Positions 40,628 through 49,557 are shown, numbered from the stretch's first letter. The stretch: 64,000 bases of DNA from UBA10649 sp963700255 (GCA_963700255.1 CAVOWW010000030.1:42680-106679); one strand, 5' to 3'. Notes: generated from the sequence alone by a model not told the origin. A program made the numbers and translations.

Positions 40628-41599
40628 ATGTCCACGACGGAGACAGACGCGAAGCGCGACCTGCAGGCGGCGGCGACCTCGCACCGCGGTGACCGCGTCT
40701 TCAACCGGGTCGTGACGGCGGCCGCGTTCTCGGCCCTCGTGGTGCTGGCTGGCATCGCCATCTTCCTCGGCCTGCAGACGATCACCGCCTTCCAGTCGCA
40801 GGGGCTGTCCTTCCTGACAACGACGGCGTGGGACATCAACACGGATCCGCCGACGGCAGGCATCCTCGGCATGCTCTACGGATCGGTCCTGCTCGCCGTG
40901 ATCGCCCTCGTCATCGCGGTGCCCGTCTCCATCCTGCTGTCGATCTTCATGGTCTTCATCGCGCCCACCCGGCTGGCGAGCTTCCTGACCAACCTGATCG
41001 ACCTCATGGCGGCCATCCCGTCCGTCATCCTGGGACTGTGGGCGTTCTACATCCTGAACCCCACGGCTGACGAGTGGCAGCAGCTGCTGAACCAGTACCT
41101 GGGCTGGATCCCGATCTTCGAGAACACCTCCGGCAACTTCCTCGGCACGCCCTTCATCGCCGGGTTCGTGCTCGCGATCATGATGATCCCGATCGTCACG
41201 TCGGTGACACGCGAGGTCCTGGCCCGTACGCCACCGGACCTGATCAACGCGTCAGAGGCGCTCGGCTGCTCGCTCTGGACGATGCTGAGGTTCGTGGCAC
41301 TGCCCTACGGGCGTGGCGGCATCGTCGGCGGCATCATGCTCGGACTGGGCCGCGCACTGGGCGAGACCATCGCCGTCTTCTTCGTCCTCAAGATCGTCTT
41401 CGAGGTGAACTGGTACCACATCATCGAGTCGGGCGGCGGGTCCGTCGCCACCCTCATCGTCTCTCGATTCGGCGAGGTGTCCGGGGAGTTCGAGCTGAGC
41501 CTCCTGCTCGCTGCCGGCTTCTTCCTCTTCGTCATGACGCTGGTGGTCAACGTCATCGCGAACCTGATCGTCGCCCGGACAGGGAGGCTCCAGAAGTGA
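40628..41599 (+). CDS. pstC: Phosphate ABC transporter permease PstC
   Basis: A 323-residue permease with six helices of the PstC type. The cytoplasmic coupling loop ALGCSLWTMLRFVALPYGRGGI and GRALGETIAVFFV are characteristic. It forms the high-affinity phosphate channel with PstA. It overlaps pstA by GTGA. In this locus pstC comes first and pstS comes last, unlike the common pstSCAB order. Confidence 0.94.
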   Translation: MSTTETDAKRDLQAAATSHRGDRVFNRVVTAAAFSALVVLAGIAIFLGLQTITAFQSQGLSFLTTTAWDINTDPPTAGILGMLYGSVLLAVIALVIAVPVSILLSIFMVFIAPTRLASFLTNLIDLMAAIPSVILGLWAFYILNPTADEWQQLLNQYLGWIPIFENTSGNFLGTPFIAGFVLAIMMIPIVTSVTREVLARTPPDLINASEALGCSLWTMLRFVALPYGRGGIVGGIMLGLGRALGETIAVFFVLKIVFEVNWYHIIESGGGSVATLIVSRFGEVSGEFELSLLLAAGFFLFVMTLVVNVIANLIVARTGRLQK

Positions 41600-42684
41600 G
41601 CACTGTCACCTTCGACGCGGAGACCCTGCCCGACCTCCAGAAGCAGCAGATCCAGCGGCCGTGGCGCCGCAAGCCGATCAAGTTCACGATGTCCATCGTC
41701 ATCGCGTCGATCGTTCCGTTCGTCATCGTGGCCGCCATGTTCTACACGACGGACATCCCAGGCGCACTGCTGATGACGGTCGTCTACTTCCCGCTTCAGA
41801 TGATCGCCTCCGGCATCGCCGCGTTCGCGACCCGCGGCAAGCGCGGGATCCTCGACTCGGTGATCATCGTCAACGCCATCGGCGCCACCATCTTCAGCAT
41901 GGTCGTGCTGATCTCGGTGATCGGCTCGCTCGTCGTGCGCGGTATCACCGCCCTGAGTGCGCACTTCATCTACCAGAACAGCGTCTACATCAGCCCGAGC
42001 ACTCCGCTGGAGTACGGCGGCATCGGGCACGCCATCCTCGGGACGCTGCTGATCGTGGCGATCTCCGCCTTCATCGCCGTCCCGATCGGCATCGCGACGG
42101 CCGTGTACATCACCGAGGTCCGCGGTCGCGCTGTTCCGTACGTCCGGTTCTTCGTCCAGGCCATGTCGGGCGTGCCATCGGTCGTCGCCGGCCTCTTCAT
42201 CCTCACGATCATCGTCGCCACCGGCGGCCTTCAGCAGGGCGCGCTCGCGGGTGGACTCGCCTACGCGATCCTCATGCTGCCGACGGTGGCACGCACCGCG
42301 GAGGAGGTGCTCAAGCTCGTTCCCGAGGACCTTCGGACAGGTGCCCTCGCGCTGGGCTCGACTCGGGCGCGGACGGTCTACCGGGTCGTCCTCCCCGCAG
42401 CAAAGACGGGCATCATCACCGCGGTGATCCTCGGCATCGCCCGCGTCATCGGCGAGACGGCGCCGCTCCTGCTCGCTGCGGGATACGCGGACTCGACGAA
42501 CGTGAACCCCATCGGCGGACCGATCGCCGCGATCCCCACCTTCATCTTCAGCAACGTCGCCCTGCCCTACCCGGACGCGGTCGCCCGGGCGTGGGCGTCG
42601 GCGCTCGTCCTGATCATCCTTGTCGCCATCCTGTTCACGGCCGCCCGGCTCATCGGCCGCAACCGCGTCGGCTCAAAGAGATAG
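41596..42684 (+). CDS. pstA: Phosphate ABC transporter permease PstA
   Basis: A 362-residue permease. Beyond the usual six helices of PstA it has an extra N-terminal hydrophobic region (about 30-85), seen in actinobacterial PstA. The coupling loop ALALGSTRARTVYRVVLPAAKTGI and ARVIGETAPLLLAAG confirm the family. Starts with GTG 41596, translationally coupled to pstC. Confidence 0.93.
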   Translation: MSTVTFDAETLPDLQKQQIQRPWRRKPIKFTMSIVIASIVPFVIVAAMFYTTDIPGALLMTVVYFPLQMIASGIAAFATRGKRGILDSVIIVNAIGATIFSMVVLISVIGSLVVRGITALSAHFIYQNSVYISPSTPLEYGGIGHAILGTLLIVAISAFIAVPIGIATAVYITEVRGRAVPYVRFFVQAMSGVPSVVAGLFILTIIVATGGLQQGALAGGLAYAILMLPTVARTAEEVLKLVPEDLRTGALALGSTRARTVYRVVLPAAKTGIITAVILGIARVIGETAPLLLAAGYADSTNVNPIGGPIAAIPTFIFSNVALPYPDAVARAWASALVLIILVAILFTAARLIGRNRVGSKR

Positions 42685-42692
42685 GGAATACG

Positions 42693-43532
42693 ATGTCAAC
42701 TGCCGAGTCCGAGGACGTGTCACTGATGGAAGCCGAGCTGGTCAGGTCTACCGTTGAGACGCGCCCTATCGAGATGGAAGCGCGTGACATCAGCGTGTGG
42801 TTCGGCAAGCGCAAGGTCCTCGAGGGCGTCAACATCGCCTTCCCCAAGAACTCGGTGACGGCGCTCATCGGCCCGTCGGGCTGCGGCAAGTCGACCTTCA
42901 TCCGCACCCTCAACCGGCTGCACGAGCTGATCCCCGGAGCAGCGCTCGCCGGCTCGGTGATGTACGAGGGCAAGGACATCTACGAGCGCGACATCGACCC
43001 TGTGCACATCCGGCTGCAGATCGGCATGGTGTTCCAGAAGCCCAACCCCTTCCCGAGCATGACCATCCGGGGCAACGTGCTGTCCGGGCTCAAGCTGTCG
43101 GGCATGAAGCGCGACAACCACGACGAGATCGTCGAGCAGACCCTCACCGCGGCCGGGCTCTGGAACGAGGTCAAGGACCGGCTCAACAACGCCGCCGGCG
43201 ACCTGTCCGGTGGGCAGCAGCAACGGCTGGTCATCGCCCGCGCGCTTGCCGTCCAGCCGCACATCCTCCTGATGGACGAGCCTTGCTCAGCCCTCGACCC
43301 GGCGTCCACGCTGAGGATCGAGGAGACCATCCGCGAGCTCTCCAAGGACATCACCATCATCATCGTGACCCACAACATGCAGCAGGCCGTGCGCGTCTCG
43401 GACAACACGGCCTTCTTCCTGGCCGCGGAGAACGAGCCGGGGCACGTGGTGGAGCAGGGCCCGACGACCGAGATCTTCGGCAATCCGCAGGACCAGCGCA
43501 CCCTGGACTACGTCAATGGGCGCTTCGGTTAA
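42693..43532 (+). CDS. pstB: Phosphate ABC transporter ATP-binding protein PstB
   Basis: A 279-residue ATPase: Walker A GPSGCGKST, the PstB-specific TLNRLHELIPGA and FQKPNPFPSMTIRGNV, signature LSGGQQQRL and Walker B LLMDEPCSALDPAS. It starts 8 bases after pstA and supplies energy to PstCA. Confidence 0.95.
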   Translation: MSTAESEDVSLMEAELVRSTVETRPIEMEARDISVWFGKRKVLEGVNIAFPKNSVTALIGPSGCGKSTFIRTLNRLHELIPGAALAGSVMYEGKDIYERDIDPVHIRLQIGMVFQKPNPFPSMTIRGNVLSGLKLSGMKRDNHDEIVEQTLTAAGLWNEVKDRLNNAAGDLSGGQQQRLVIARALAVQPHILLMDEPCSALDPASTLRIEETIRELSKDITIIIVTHNMQQAVRVSDNTAFFLAAENEPGHVVEQGPTTEIFGNPQDQRTLDYVNGRFG

Positions 43533-43569
43533 CCCGCTGTTCACCGGTTCACGGACTGTTCACCTCGAT
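43529..43569 (+). promoter_or_regulatory. Double PHO box upstream of pstS
   Basis: Two overlapping sets of 11-bp repeats: GTTAACCCGCT with GTTCACCGGTT (43529, 43540), and GTTCACGGACT with GTTCACCTCGA (43548, 43559). The first unit begins at the pstB stop codon. It would give pstS its own phosphate-regulated promoter. Confidence 0.75.
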
Positions 43570-43662
43570 ACCCCCGACAGGTCGTTCGACCGGAGCCAGC
43601 GCGTCATCCGGCCTGCCTAGCGTCACGTTCGTAAGCACATCGAACCCATGAAGGAGATTCCC

Positions 43663-44718
43663 GTGCGCCGCACTCTCGCGATCTTCGCCTCCGCAGCCGT
43701 GGCAGTGTCCACGGTCGCCCTGGCGGCACCTGCCCGAGCCGAGGAGAAGATCCCGGCTGGCGGAGCGTCATTCCCCAACGTCTTCATCTCACAGTGCGCC
43801 GCGGACTTCAACGCGTCGCAGAACAACTTCAGCGTGACCTACTCGTCGACCGGCTCCGGTACCGGCAAGGGCAACTTCGCCAAGGGCACCTTCGTCACGG
43901 CGATGACGGACAGCGCCTTCTCGTCGGGCGAGCCCAACTGGGCCTGGGAGTACATCCCCGCCATCGGCGGCGCCATCACCACGCCGATCAACCTGAAGAA
44001 CGCGAAGACCGGCCGCACCCTCGGCTCATCCATCCAGCTGAAGCAGGTCACGCTGGCGAAGATCTTCTCCGGCAACATCAAGAACTGGAACCACCCCGAG
44101 ATCAAGAAGGACAACCCGCGCATCGCCACGGCGCTGCCGGCTACCGCCATCACGATCTCGTACCGCTCGGACAGCTCGGGCACCACGAACAACTTCCTCC
44201 AGTACCTGAACGCCTGGGCGCCCTCGATCTTCCCGAAGGTTCAGGACGACATGGGTACCGCGTTCCCCGGTGGCAAGCCCCCGGCCAACTCGGTCGCCGG
44301 GCGCGGCAACTCCGGCGTCATGGCCAACGTGCTCGCGAAGGAGGGCACCATCGGCTACGTCGACCTCGGCGATGCCAAGGGCTACCCGTCGGCACGCATC
44401 CAGAACGCCAAGGGCGAGTTCATCGCGCCCTCGTCGGCCTCGGCGGCGAAGAACCTCGCCAACCAGACCAACGTGGCGTCCAACGGCCTCGTCCAGCTGA
44501 ACTACAAGCTCGCGGTCTCGGGTGCCTACCCGATCTCGATCTTCAGCTACGCGCTGGCACGCACTGACGGCAAGGGCCCGAACGGCCTCGGCGTCCGTCA
44601 GTTCTGGGACTACACCCTGGCCAAGTGCGGCCCGTCCCGCGCCGCCTCGCTGGGCTACGTCCCGGTGGCCGGCAAGGTGCTCGCCAAGGCACGCCAGCTC
44701 GTCCAGAGCATCAAGTAG
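43663..44718 (+). CDS. pstS: Phosphate-binding protein PstS
   Basis: A 351-residue secreted binding protein. Its phosphate-contact segments are visible: YSSTGSGTGKGNF, YRSDSSGTTNNFL and GRGNSGVMANV. The signal peptide ends at PARAEE and has no lipobox, so it is exported without a lipid anchor, unlike many Gram-positive PstS. The GTG at 43663 has AAGGAG 7 bases before it and is preferred over the ATG at 43648, which overlaps that site. Confidence 0.92.
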   Translation: MRRTLAIFASAAVAVSTVALAAPARAEEKIPAGGASFPNVFISQCAADFNASQNNFSVTYSSTGSGTGKGNFAKGTFVTAMTDSAFSSGEPNWAWEYIPAIGGAITTPINLKNAKTGRTLGSSIQLKQVTLAKIFSGNIKNWNHPEIKKDNPRIATALPATAITISYRSDSSGTTNNFLQYLNAWAPSIFPKVQDDMGTAFPGGKPPANSVAGRGNSGVMANVLAKEGTIGYVDLGDAKGYPSARIQNAKGEFIAPSSASAAKNLANQTNVASNGLVQLNYKLAVSGAYPISIFSYALARTDGKGPNGLGVRQFWDYTLAKCGPSRAASLGYVPVAGKVLAKARQLVQSIK

Positions 44719-44772
44719 CACGACCAGCACCACAGGATCGATCCCGGCAGAACGGCTGTGAAGGTGAGGACG

Positions 44773-45966
44773 ATGTCTCGGCGCTCCATGAAGGTCCGAG
44801 GCATCGTCCTCACGTCGTTCGTCGGCGCGGCGGTGCTGGCCCTGTCGGCCTGCACCCCGCCCCTGCCCCCGGACGTCCTGGCCGCCCAGGCCGAGGCGCA
44901 GATCGTGTGCCAGCCCGGCGAGACCCAGGTGGCGGTCCCGGAGACGCTCACCGGATCCATGGATGCCGTCGGCCTCGGGCTGGGCGGCGTCTGCCCCGAG
45001 CAGACCGTCCTCGAGGTCCCGGCGGGCGAAGCAGCACCCGTCGCACTCGTCGACAAGACGCCGACACAGTCGGACATCGATGCATTCAAGGCGACGAGCT
45101 GCCCGGTCGGCGACACGATCGTCATCCCAGCCTTCGCCTACCCCGTGACTCTCGCGTACAACGTGATCGGCCTCGAGGGCGTGGTCATGACTCCGGAGAT
45201 CGTCGCCGGCATCCTCACCGGCACGATCACCTCCTGGGAGGATCCGGCCATCCTGGCCGCGAACGAGGGCTTCGACTTCACTCTGCTGCCGGAATTCACC
45301 GTCATGAGTGTCGACACGCCCCAGGGCTCAGTCGAGGCGATGACCGCTTGGCTGGCGCAGGAGGCCCCGGAGGCGTGGACCGCGGGCACCGTGGGCGTGC
45401 TCGAGGGCACCCAGACCTTCCCGACCGAGACCGAGATGATCGCGGAGATGCTGGTGATGGAGAGCTCCATCGCTGTTCTGCCGGTGTACCAAGCCTTCAA
45501 CAACGTGCTCCCGATGGCCAACCTCCCCGTGACGCTCGAGGACGGCTCCGAGCTGGTCATCACGTCCGATGACGTCCAGCTCTACAAGGTCGGTTCCGGT
45601 GCCACCACCGTCACGAAGGACGAGGCCACCGGCAGCATCTTCGCCAGCCCGGCCACGGGCGGTGTGCCGGTCGAGGGCAACTTCGACCTCGCCTCGTCCA
45701 AGATCGTGCTGGGCGAGGGGGCGCCGCTCGTCGGCTGGCCCGTCCTCGGCTACGCGCATCTCCTCGTCTGCAACGACCCCGCCAACCCGCTGGGTCTGTC
45801 CTTCGCGCAGTACCTCGTGCGACTGGCCGGCCAGGGCGCGCTCGAGACGTTCGGTCTCACCCCGCTGCCCGAGCCGATCCGCATCCAGACCTTCATGCCC
45901 CTCAAGGTCACCGTGGACCCGAACGCCATCGTGGAGTCGTCGGCTGCACCAAGCGCCACCCCCTAG
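44773..45966 (+). CDS. Divergent PstS-like lipoprotein
   Basis: A 397-residue lipoprotein (lipobox LALSAC, Cys about 27). The central part (TSCPVGDTIVIPAFAYPVTLAYNVIG, then IVAGILTGTITSWEDPAILAANEG) is the PstS-like periplasmic-binding fold. The usual phosphate loops TGSG and SSGT are replaced by less typical sequence, so the ligand may not be phosphate. The start is the ATG at 44773. It follows pstS by 54 bases, so is probably in the same transcript, and may anchor or assist uptake at the membrane. Confidence 0.7.
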   Translation: MSRRSMKVRGIVLTSFVGAAVLALSACTPPLPPDVLAAQAEAQIVCQPGETQVAVPETLTGSMDAVGLGLGGVCPEQTVLEVPAGEAAPVALVDKTPTQSDIDAFKATSCPVGDTIVIPAFAYPVTLAYNVIGLEGVVMTPEIVAGILTGTITSWEDPAILAANEGFDFTLLPEFTVMSVDTPQGSVEAMTAWLAQEAPEAWTAGTVGVLEGTQTFPTETEMIAEMLVMESSIAVLPVYQAFNNVLPMANLPVTLEDGSELVITSDDVQLYKVGSGATTVTKDEATGSIFASPATGGVPVEGNFDLASSKIVLGEGAPLVGWPVLGYAHLLVCNDPANPLGLSFAQYLVRLAGQGALETFGLTPLPEPIRIQTFMPLKVTVDPNAIVESSAAPSATP

Positions 45967-45973
45967 CCACTCG

Positions 45974-46033
45974 TTGAGTGTGCAGTTGTGCCCCGCTTCC
46001 GGCCCCGGAAGCGGGGCACAACTGCACACTCGA
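45974..46033. repeat. Very long near-perfect palindrome
   Basis: A 29-base arm (starting TTGAGTGTGCAG and ending GCTTCCGG) pairs with 46005-46033 with a 2-base centre and a single mismatch near the tip. The arms far exceed a normal terminator stem. It sits between convergent genes, directly before an ordinary terminator hairpin. It may be a repetitive extragenic palindrome or a tiny mobile element. Confidence 0.75.
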
Positions 46034-46061
46034 CAAGGACTCGACGCTCCTAGGCGCATAG

Positions 46062-46097
46062 ACGAGGGGCCCCCACCGTGCGGTGGGGGCCCCTCGT
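46062..46097. terminator. Bidirectional hairpin terminator
   Basis: ACGAGGGGCCCCCACC pairs with GGTGGGGGCCCCTCGT around a GTGC loop, 16 bp of unbroken stem, located between the convergent PstS-like and DsrE2-like genes. It should stop transcription from both sides. Confidence 0.85.
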
Positions 46098-46112
46098 TCC
46101 TCTGTGGGGAGG

Positions 46113-46622
46113 TCAGATGAACAGCAGCTGCGCGCCGTCCGTCATCTCGATGAAGTCGCTCGCGTTGATGATGTCGTCGACACCATCCCAGAGATCGTCC
46201 TTCGTGAGGTGGTTCATGTCGGCGCTGAGCCGGCAGGCCCAGATGTGCCCGCCCGATGCCTTGATGAGCTCGAGGAACTCGGGGACGGCCGGGATCTCGA
46301 GCGCGTCCATCGACTTCTGCATCATGTGCGTCGCCATCGACGTCATGCCGGGGAACGGCGCCAGCGCCGCGGGGATATGCGTGGCGGTGTTGCCGACGGG
46401 GGAGAACTTGAGGTGCTCCATCCGTCCCTTCGTGATCATGTCGAAGCCCCAGAAGGTGAAGAACAGGTGCAGCTCGACGCCCTCGCCCAGGGCGGCGTTG
46501 CCCAGGATCAGGCCCGGGTACGCCATGTCAAGGGTGCCCTTGGAGCAGATGATGGCCAGCTTGCGCCCGGTCTCGACGTCGTCGTCGAACGACGGGACGA
46601 TCATGTCTTGTGTTGCGGTCAT
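46113..46622 (-). CDS. DsrE2-like sulfurtransferase (DsrE/DsrF/DrsH-like family)
   Basis: A 169-residue protein of the DsrE2-type family. Seen are KLAIICSKGTLDMAYPGLILGNAALGEG, with a Cys (28) close to the active position, and FFTFWGFDMITK. A second Cys occurs in ASGGHIWACRLSADMN. Such proteins carry persulfide sulfur. Here it is the last gene of an operon with a TusE/DsrC-like carrier and a sulfide:quinone oxidoreductase, so it probably receives sulfane sulfur made from sulfide. Confidence 0.85.
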   Translation of the reverse strand: MTATQDMIVPSFDDDVETGRKLAIICSKGTLDMAYPGLILGNAALGEGVELHLFFTFWGFDMITKGRMEHLKFSPVGNTATHIPAALAPFPGMTSMATHMMQKSMDALEIPAVPEFLELIKASGGHIWACRLSADMNHLTKDDLWDGVDDIINASDFIEMTDGAQLLFI

Positions 46623-46635
46623 GTCAGTCGTCTCC

Positions 46636-46950
46636 TCAGACGCAGCCGTGAGGCTTGGGTAGGCCCGCGATGTAGGCCATCTTCTTGGCCGGCTTCTTGG
46701 GGAACAGCACGAACAGCTGCTTGGTGTCGACGCCGCCGGCGGTGGAGACGCGACGGATGGTGGGGGTCTCGCCCTGCGCCTTGAAGTCGTCGCGCAGGAA
46801 GCGGATGACCTTCCAGTGGTCGTCGGTCATGTCGACGCCGATGGCGGATGCCAGGGCCGTTCCCATGTCCTCGTCCCACTGGTCGTACTCGGTCATGAAG
46901 CCCTCTTCGTCAACCGCGACGTCGCGACCGTTGATGGTGGTGGTTGGCAT
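46636..46950 (-). CDS. TusE/DsrC-family sulfur relay protein
   Basis: A 104-residue protein with the DsrC/TusE fold: GFMTEYDQWDEDMGTALA, HWKVIRFLRDDF and a C-terminal arm ending GLPKPHGCV. The penultimate Cys (CysA) is present, but the second Cys found eleven residues earlier in true DsrC is absent. It therefore resembles TusE and single-cysteine carriers that pass on one persulfide. Neighbours on both sides are sulfur enzymes. Confidence 0.9.
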   Translation of the reverse strand: MPTTTINGRDVAVDEEGFMTEYDQWDEDMGTALASAIGVDMTDDHWKVIRFLRDDFKAQGETPTIRRVSTAGGVDTKQLFVLFPKKPAKKMAYIAGLPKPHGCV

Positions 46951-46962
46951 GTCGTGCTCTCC

Positions 46963-48207
46963 CTACTTGGAATCGATGAGGTCGGTGCGCTTGCCTGAGA
47001 GAGACATCAGGCTGGGGATCGGCAGCGGGCGGCCGGGCATCAGCATGTTCCAGTACACCCAGCGGAAGCCGAGCTTGCCGATGTGGTTGAGACGGCCCTC
47101 CTTGAGCAGTCCCATCGGTCCCACGCCGCCGTACGGGAACTTGCCCGGCAGGGGCTCGGTGTCGTAGTTGAAGTCGATGAGCATGGCCTTGCCGCCACCG
47201 GTCTCGATGAAGCAGTTGGCGTGCCCGTCGAACTTGTGGGTCATCTCCTTGCCCGCGACCAGCTGCAGGAAGTTGTCCATGAAGATGTCGACCTCGAAGT
47301 GCGCGACCGAGCCGGCCTTCGATGCCGGGATGTCGTTGGCATCGCCGAGGGCGAAGATGTTGGCGTGCGCCTTGGCCTGCTGGGTGAACTTGTCCACCGG
47401 CACCAGGTTGAGGTCGTTGCCGAGCCCCGAGCGGGCCACGTAGTCGGCACCCATGTTGAGGGGGATGGTGACGAGGAGGTCGTAGGGCACCTCGGTCTCG
47501 TCGAAGGCGATGATCTTCCTGTCCTCCGAGTCGACGCTCTCGATCATGAAGTCCGGGACGACCGTGATGCCCTTCTCCTCCAGCGTGTTGCCGAAGGCCT
47601 CCGCCGCGATGGGCTTGGTGAAGGCGGCGTCGAGCGGGGTCACGTAGGTCAGCTCGACCTTGTCGCGCATCCCCTTGTCCTTGAAGAAGGCGTCGGCGAG
47701 GAACGCGAACTCGAGCGGTGCCACGGGGCACTTGATCGGCATCTCGGTGATGTGGATGACGAGCTTGCCGCCCGGCCAGGTCTTCAGCTTCTGCGCCAGC
47801 GCCATCGAGCCCTTGTAGGAGTAGAACTCGTGGACGTTGCCGCCCAAGTCGTCCTCCATGCCAGGGGTCTGGTCCGGGCGGGGCGTGACGCCGGTGGCGA
47901 TGATGAGGTAGTCGTAGGTCAGGCGCTGGCCGTCGGTCAGCAGCACCGCGTTCGCGTCGGCCTCGACGGTGTCGATCTCGCCGTAGACCAGGGACACGCC
48001 CTTGCTGAGGTACTTGCGCCGGCTCTTGGTGACCTGCCCCGGGGTGTACGTGCCGAAGGGCATGAACAGGTAGCCGGGCTGGTAGTGGTGGTTGTCGTCG
48101 GCGTCCACGACCGTCACGGACCAGTCGCTCGCAGGCAGCGCCTTGCGGAGCTTGTTGGCGGTCATGGTTCCGGCTGTGCCCCCACCGAGGATCAGGATCT
48201 TTTTCAT
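46963..48207 (-). CDS. sqr: Sulfide:quinone oxidoreductase-type flavoprotein
   Basis: A 414-residue FAD enzyme. The N-terminal dinucleotide loop is LILGGGTAGTMTANKL. The Cys in EMPIKCPVAPLEFAFLADAFF is at the place of a redox Cys in SQR, and NIFALGDANDIPASKAGSVAHFEVD is the second FAD motif. SQR oxidises sulfide at the membrane and reduces quinone; the C-terminus (WVYWNMLMPGRPLPIPSL) looks membrane-contacting. The ATG at 48207 follows a G-rich site. It heads the operon with TusE-like and DsrE2-like genes. Confidence 0.85.
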   Translation of the reverse strand: MKKILILGGGTAGTMTANKLRKALPASDWSVTVVDADDNHHYQPGYLFMPFGTYTPGQVTKSRRKYLSKGVSLVYGEIDTVEADANAVLLTDGQRLTYDYLIIATGVTPRPDQTPGMEDDLGGNVHEFYSYKGSMALAQKLKTWPGGKLVIHITEMPIKCPVAPLEFAFLADAFFKDKGMRDKVELTYVTPLDAAFTKPIAAEAFGNTLEEKGITVVPDFMIESVDSEDRKIIAFDETEVPYDLLVTIPLNMGADYVARSGLGNDLNLVPVDKFTQQAKAHANIFALGDANDIPASKAGSVAHFEVDIFMDNFLQLVAGKEMTHKFDGHANCFIETGGGKAMLIDFNYDTEPLPGKFPYGGVGPMGLLKEGRLNHIGKLGFRWVYWNMLMPGRPLPIPSLMSLSGKRTDLIDSK

Positions 48208-48380
48208 ACCCCCCACGGTATGCCTCCCCTCGTGCCGCGCATGGGGCCGAAGTGCGTGAATCGGGGGGTCGAAAGTCCCGACTCTGGCGGCCGGGCAGGG
48301 CACCGGGTGTTCATCCGGCCGTCTCGCCATGGTGCCGTGGGCGACACCGGGATTCCAGCGGTGGGCCGCAGGCTGGTCTC

Positions 48381-48878
48381 ATGGCAGCGGGAACCGTGAC
48401 CTACCAGAGCCAGTGGGCCGCCGAGCGGGTCGAGCAGGGGCGCCGGAGCGTCGCCCTCGTCGGCCACGACAACATGAAGTCGGAGCTGGCGGAGTGGGCC
48501 ATCCACAACCGGGACGTGCTGGCCGGCCACACCGTCTACGCCACGGGATCCACCGGCCGGATCCTGGAGGACCAGCTCGGGATCCCGGTGCGGCGCTTCC
48601 TGAGCGGTCCGCTGGGCGGCGACCAGCAGATCGGCGCGTGCATCGCCCAGGGGTCGATCGACGCCCTCATCTTCTTCTGGGATCCGCTGCAGCCCCAGCC
48701 GCACGACACGGACGTGAAGGCGCTGCTGCGCATCGCGACGCTGTGGAACATCCCTGTCGCCAGCAACCGTGCGACGGCGGACATGATCATCACCTCGCCG
48801 CTGTTCTCAGGCGACTACCGTCGGGTGGTCCCGCCCTTCCTCCGCACCGCCACCGATCCCACGAGGTGCATCCCGTGA
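48381..48878 (+). CDS. mgsA: Methylglyoxal synthase
   Basis: A 165-residue enzyme that turns dihydroxyacetone phosphate into methylglyoxal, a bypass when sugar phosphates pile up or phosphate is scarce. Signatures: ALVGHDNMK, ATGSTG, SGPLGGDQQIG (catalytic Asp) and FFWDPLQPQPHDTDVKALLR with His and Asp. Methylglyoxal synthase is inhibited by phosphate in known cases, so its place near pst genes is suggestive only. The next gene starts 2 bases after its stop. Confidence 0.94.
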   Translation: MAAGTVTYQSQWAAERVEQGRRSVALVGHDNMKSELAEWAIHNRDVLAGHTVYATGSTGRILEDQLGIPVRRFLSGPLGGDQQIGACIAQGSIDALIFFWDPLQPQPHDTDVKALLRIATLWNIPVASNRATADMIITSPLFSGDYRRVVPPFLRTATDPTRCIP

Positions 48879-48880
48879 TG

Positions 48881-49557
48881 ACGTCCGATGTCCGCGCGGC
48901 CGCCGTGTTCGACCTGGACAACACCCTGGTCCGCGGCTCGTCCCTGTTCCACTTCGGTCGGGAGATGGTCCGTCGTCGGAGGCTCAAGGCGCGGCACGTG
49001 ATCCGGTTCGCCGGCGCGGAGGCCGGCTACGTCCTTCGGCGGGGTGAGCCGACCGGCATCTCGTCGACCGTGGCCGACGCGCACGCTCGCACTGGTGGCG
49101 GGGATGCGCCAGGCCGACCTGCTCGACCTGGCCGTCGAGTTCGCCGAGACCCGACTGCACCGGCATCTGTCGGCCGAGGTGTACCGAGCAGGTGGTCCAC
49201 TTCAAGGGCGCGGGATACACGACGGTCCTGGCCACCGCGAGCCCGCAGGAGCTGGCTGGCGCGGTCGCGGCGGCGCTGGGGATGTCCGCGGCGATCGGGA
49301 CGGTCTCGGAGGTGACCGACGGCGTGTACACGGGCCGACTGTGCGGTCCGGTCGCCCACGGGCCGGCCAAGGCCCAGCGGGTCAGGGCGCTCCTCGCGGA
49401 GCATGGCCTCGATCCCCGCCGCTCATGGGCGTTCAGCGACTCCGTGAACGACCTGCCCCTGCTCACGCTGGTGGGCAATCCGGTCGTGACCAACGCCGAT
49501 CCGGAGCTGGCGGCGATCGCCCGCACGAACGGCTGGCGGGTGCTGACGGGGCGATGA
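48881..49557 (+). pseudogene. HAD-IB phosphatase (SerB-like), frame broken twice
   Basis: The start VFDLDNTLVRGSS gives the HAD nucleophile Asp motif. After about 49085 a second frame continues (LALVAGMRQADLLDLAVEFAETRL). After about 49190 a third gives VVHFKGAGYTTVLATASPQEL with motif II, then WAFSDSVNDLPLLTLVGNPV with motif IV. All motifs survive, so the two frame changes are probably base-call errors, though real decay cannot be excluded. HAD-IB enzymes dephosphorylate serine phosphate, lipids or sugars. Confidence 0.8.

Noticed and set aside
48881..49557. Programmed frameshifting in the HAD gene
   Set aside because: No slippery sequence or pseudoknot is seen, two slips occur close together, and the whole region is rich in unrelated indels.
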